From positions 4,960,001-5,024,000 of the forward strand of contig NZ_CP087164.1 in the NCBI RefSeq assembly GCF_021172045.1: DNA of 64,000 nt, in the 5' to 3' direction. Made by a program: the position numbers and the translations under genes. Origin of the DNA: Capillimicrobium parvum (GTDB taxonomy: Bacteria; Actinomycetota; Thermoleophilia; Solirubrobacterales; Solirubrobacteraceae). The notes under the pieces are model-generated. The model was not told the DNA's origin. It saw nothing but the letters and a program-made list of their open reading frames with translations, and searched no databases. Within the stretch, counting starts at the first letter, position 1, and every line of letters starts with the position of its first letter. Below are positions 63,163 to 64,000 of the stretch, piece by piece.

Positions 63163-64000
63163 GTGGCCACCGTCCGCGACCGTCTCACGCGCCCGCCCGG
63201 CGACCTGATCGACGCGGCGGCGCGCCGGTCGCGCAGCTCGATGCGCGAGCGTGTCGACCGCCTGCTCGGGACGTGGCTCACCGTGGCCCAGTGCGCGGTC
63301 GGCGCGGGGCTCGCCTGGCTCGCGGCGACGCAGATCGCGGGCCACGCGCACCCGTTCTTCGCCCCGATCGCCGCGATCCTCACGCTCGGCCTGACGTACG
63401 GCCAGCGCTGGCGCCGGGCCGTCGAGCTCTCGGCCGGGGTCGCGATCGGCATCGGCATCGCGGACCTCATCGTCCTCGGGATCGGCACCGGCGCGTGGCA
63501 GATCGTCATCGTCGTGGCGCTCGCGATGAGCGCCGCGGTCCTCGTCGGCGGCGGGCCGCTGTTCGTCAACCAGTGCGCCGTCTCCGCGGTGCTGGTCGCC
63601 ACGCTGCAGGGGCCGAACACGAGCTTCTCCGGCGCGCGCTTCGTCGACGCGCTCATCGGCGGCGCGGTCGGCCTGCTCATCACCGCCGTCATCCCGACCG
63701 ACCCGCTGCGAATCGTGCGCCGCGAGGCCGAGCCGCTGCTCGAGGAGCTCGCCGAGGTCCTCGACGACGTGGCGGCCGCCCTGCAGGACCGCGATCCCGA
63801 GGCGGCCAAGGCGGCGCTGCGCCGCGGCCGGGCGATGGATCCGGCGAGCGCGCGCCTGCGCGAGGCGATCAGCACCGGCCACGAGGTGACGACGTTCTCG
63901 CTGGCGCCGCGCCGGGCGCGCGGCCCGCTCGACGCGTACTCGGTCGCCTACGAGCAGATCGACCTCGCCGTGCGCAACAGCCGGGTGCTCGCGCGCGGGG
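63163..64000 (+). CDS. FUSC/aromatic acid exporter family protein (runs off the window)
   Basis: The first 279 residues of an open frame that continues beyond base 64000. A basic head (RLTRPPGDLIDAAARRSRSS) leads to six hydrophobic segments: HAHPFFAPIAAILTLGLTYGQ is the hallmark FUSC segment, followed by RWRRAVELSAGVAIGIG, a VNQCAVSAVLVATL helix and ITAVIPTDPLR. After that comes a long cytoplasmic helical region. GTG 63163-63165 starts it. Family members export aromatic acids or related compounds. Confidence 0.87.
   Translation, partial: MATVRDRLTRPPGDLIDAAARRSRSSMRERVDRLLGTWLTVAQCAVGAGLAWLAATQIAGHAHPFFAPIAAILTLGLTYGQRWRRAVELSAGVAIGIGIADLIVLGIGTGAWQIVIVVALAMSAAVLVGGGPLFVNQCAVSAVLVATLQGPNTSFSGARFVDALIGGAVGLLITAVIPTDPLRIVRREAEPLLEELAEVLDDVAAALQDRDPEAAKAALRRGRAMDPASARLREAISTGHEVTTFSLAPRRARGPLDAYSVAYEQIDLAVRNSRVLARG

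Overview
The window is uniformly very GC-rich, has dense genes with many 4-base stop/start overlaps (ATGA, GTGA), frequent GTG starts, and a mixture of actinobacterial families with an MptA/FolE2-type GTP cyclohydrolase. Together this suggests a chromosome segment of an actinomycete, most likely class Thermoleophilia (Solirubrobacterales/Conexibacter-like). That placement is inference, since there is no rRNA or tRNA here to settle it. I saw no tRNA, rRNA, CRISPR array, insertion sequence or phage gene.

Layout. 1-15,151: housekeeping and transport genes (start of the primary sigma factor, GTP cyclohydrolase, pgsA, an ABC-2 exporter, aldo/keto reductase, clpP, a FAH-family hydrolase, an MMPL exporter, a zinc-ribbon thioredoxin, a helicase, an MFS protein, an M3 peptidase). 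15,206-31,836: an accessory catabolic region, entirely on the minus strand. It has an ATP-dependent hydantoinase/lactamase (one HyuA, two different HyuB), a dehydroquinase-like/esterase fusion, a 7Fe ferredoxin, a cupin, an unknown helical protein, an SDR, a complete Dpp-type ABC importer, a small IacB-like protein and two closely related TetR regulators. Five copies of one operator-like motif precede its transcription units, so it reads as a single regulon for importing and opening a cyclic amide (lactam, imide or hydantoin).

31,981-42,323: envelope and signalling genes (VanW-family protein, diguanylate cyclase, SMR exporter with TetR, Tat-exported amidase), then a YcnI/CopC copper locus in which two adjacent genes carry lesions, then a K+/H+ antiporter. 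42,481-46,263: a Zur-linked zinc importer in which one permease is fused to the binding protein. 46,624-59,505: a potassium locus. kdpF-A-B-C is followed by a KdpD reduced to its sensor half plus a membrane Usp protein; the missing kinase half and KdpE lie about 9 kb away. Two single-helix peptides (KdpF and an extra one) lead the operon. Between the halves lie corA, azlCD and an acyl-CoA dehydrogenase. 59,575-64,000: a small protein that apparently starts at ATC behind an ideal Shine-Dalgarno, a mini-ORF/hairpin leader, an HD-GYP protein, an MFS exporter and the start of a FUSC/ArAE exporter.

Repeats are a second theme: two families of dispersed palindromes (2 and 3 copies), and several tandem duplications placed exactly at the 3' ends of genes.
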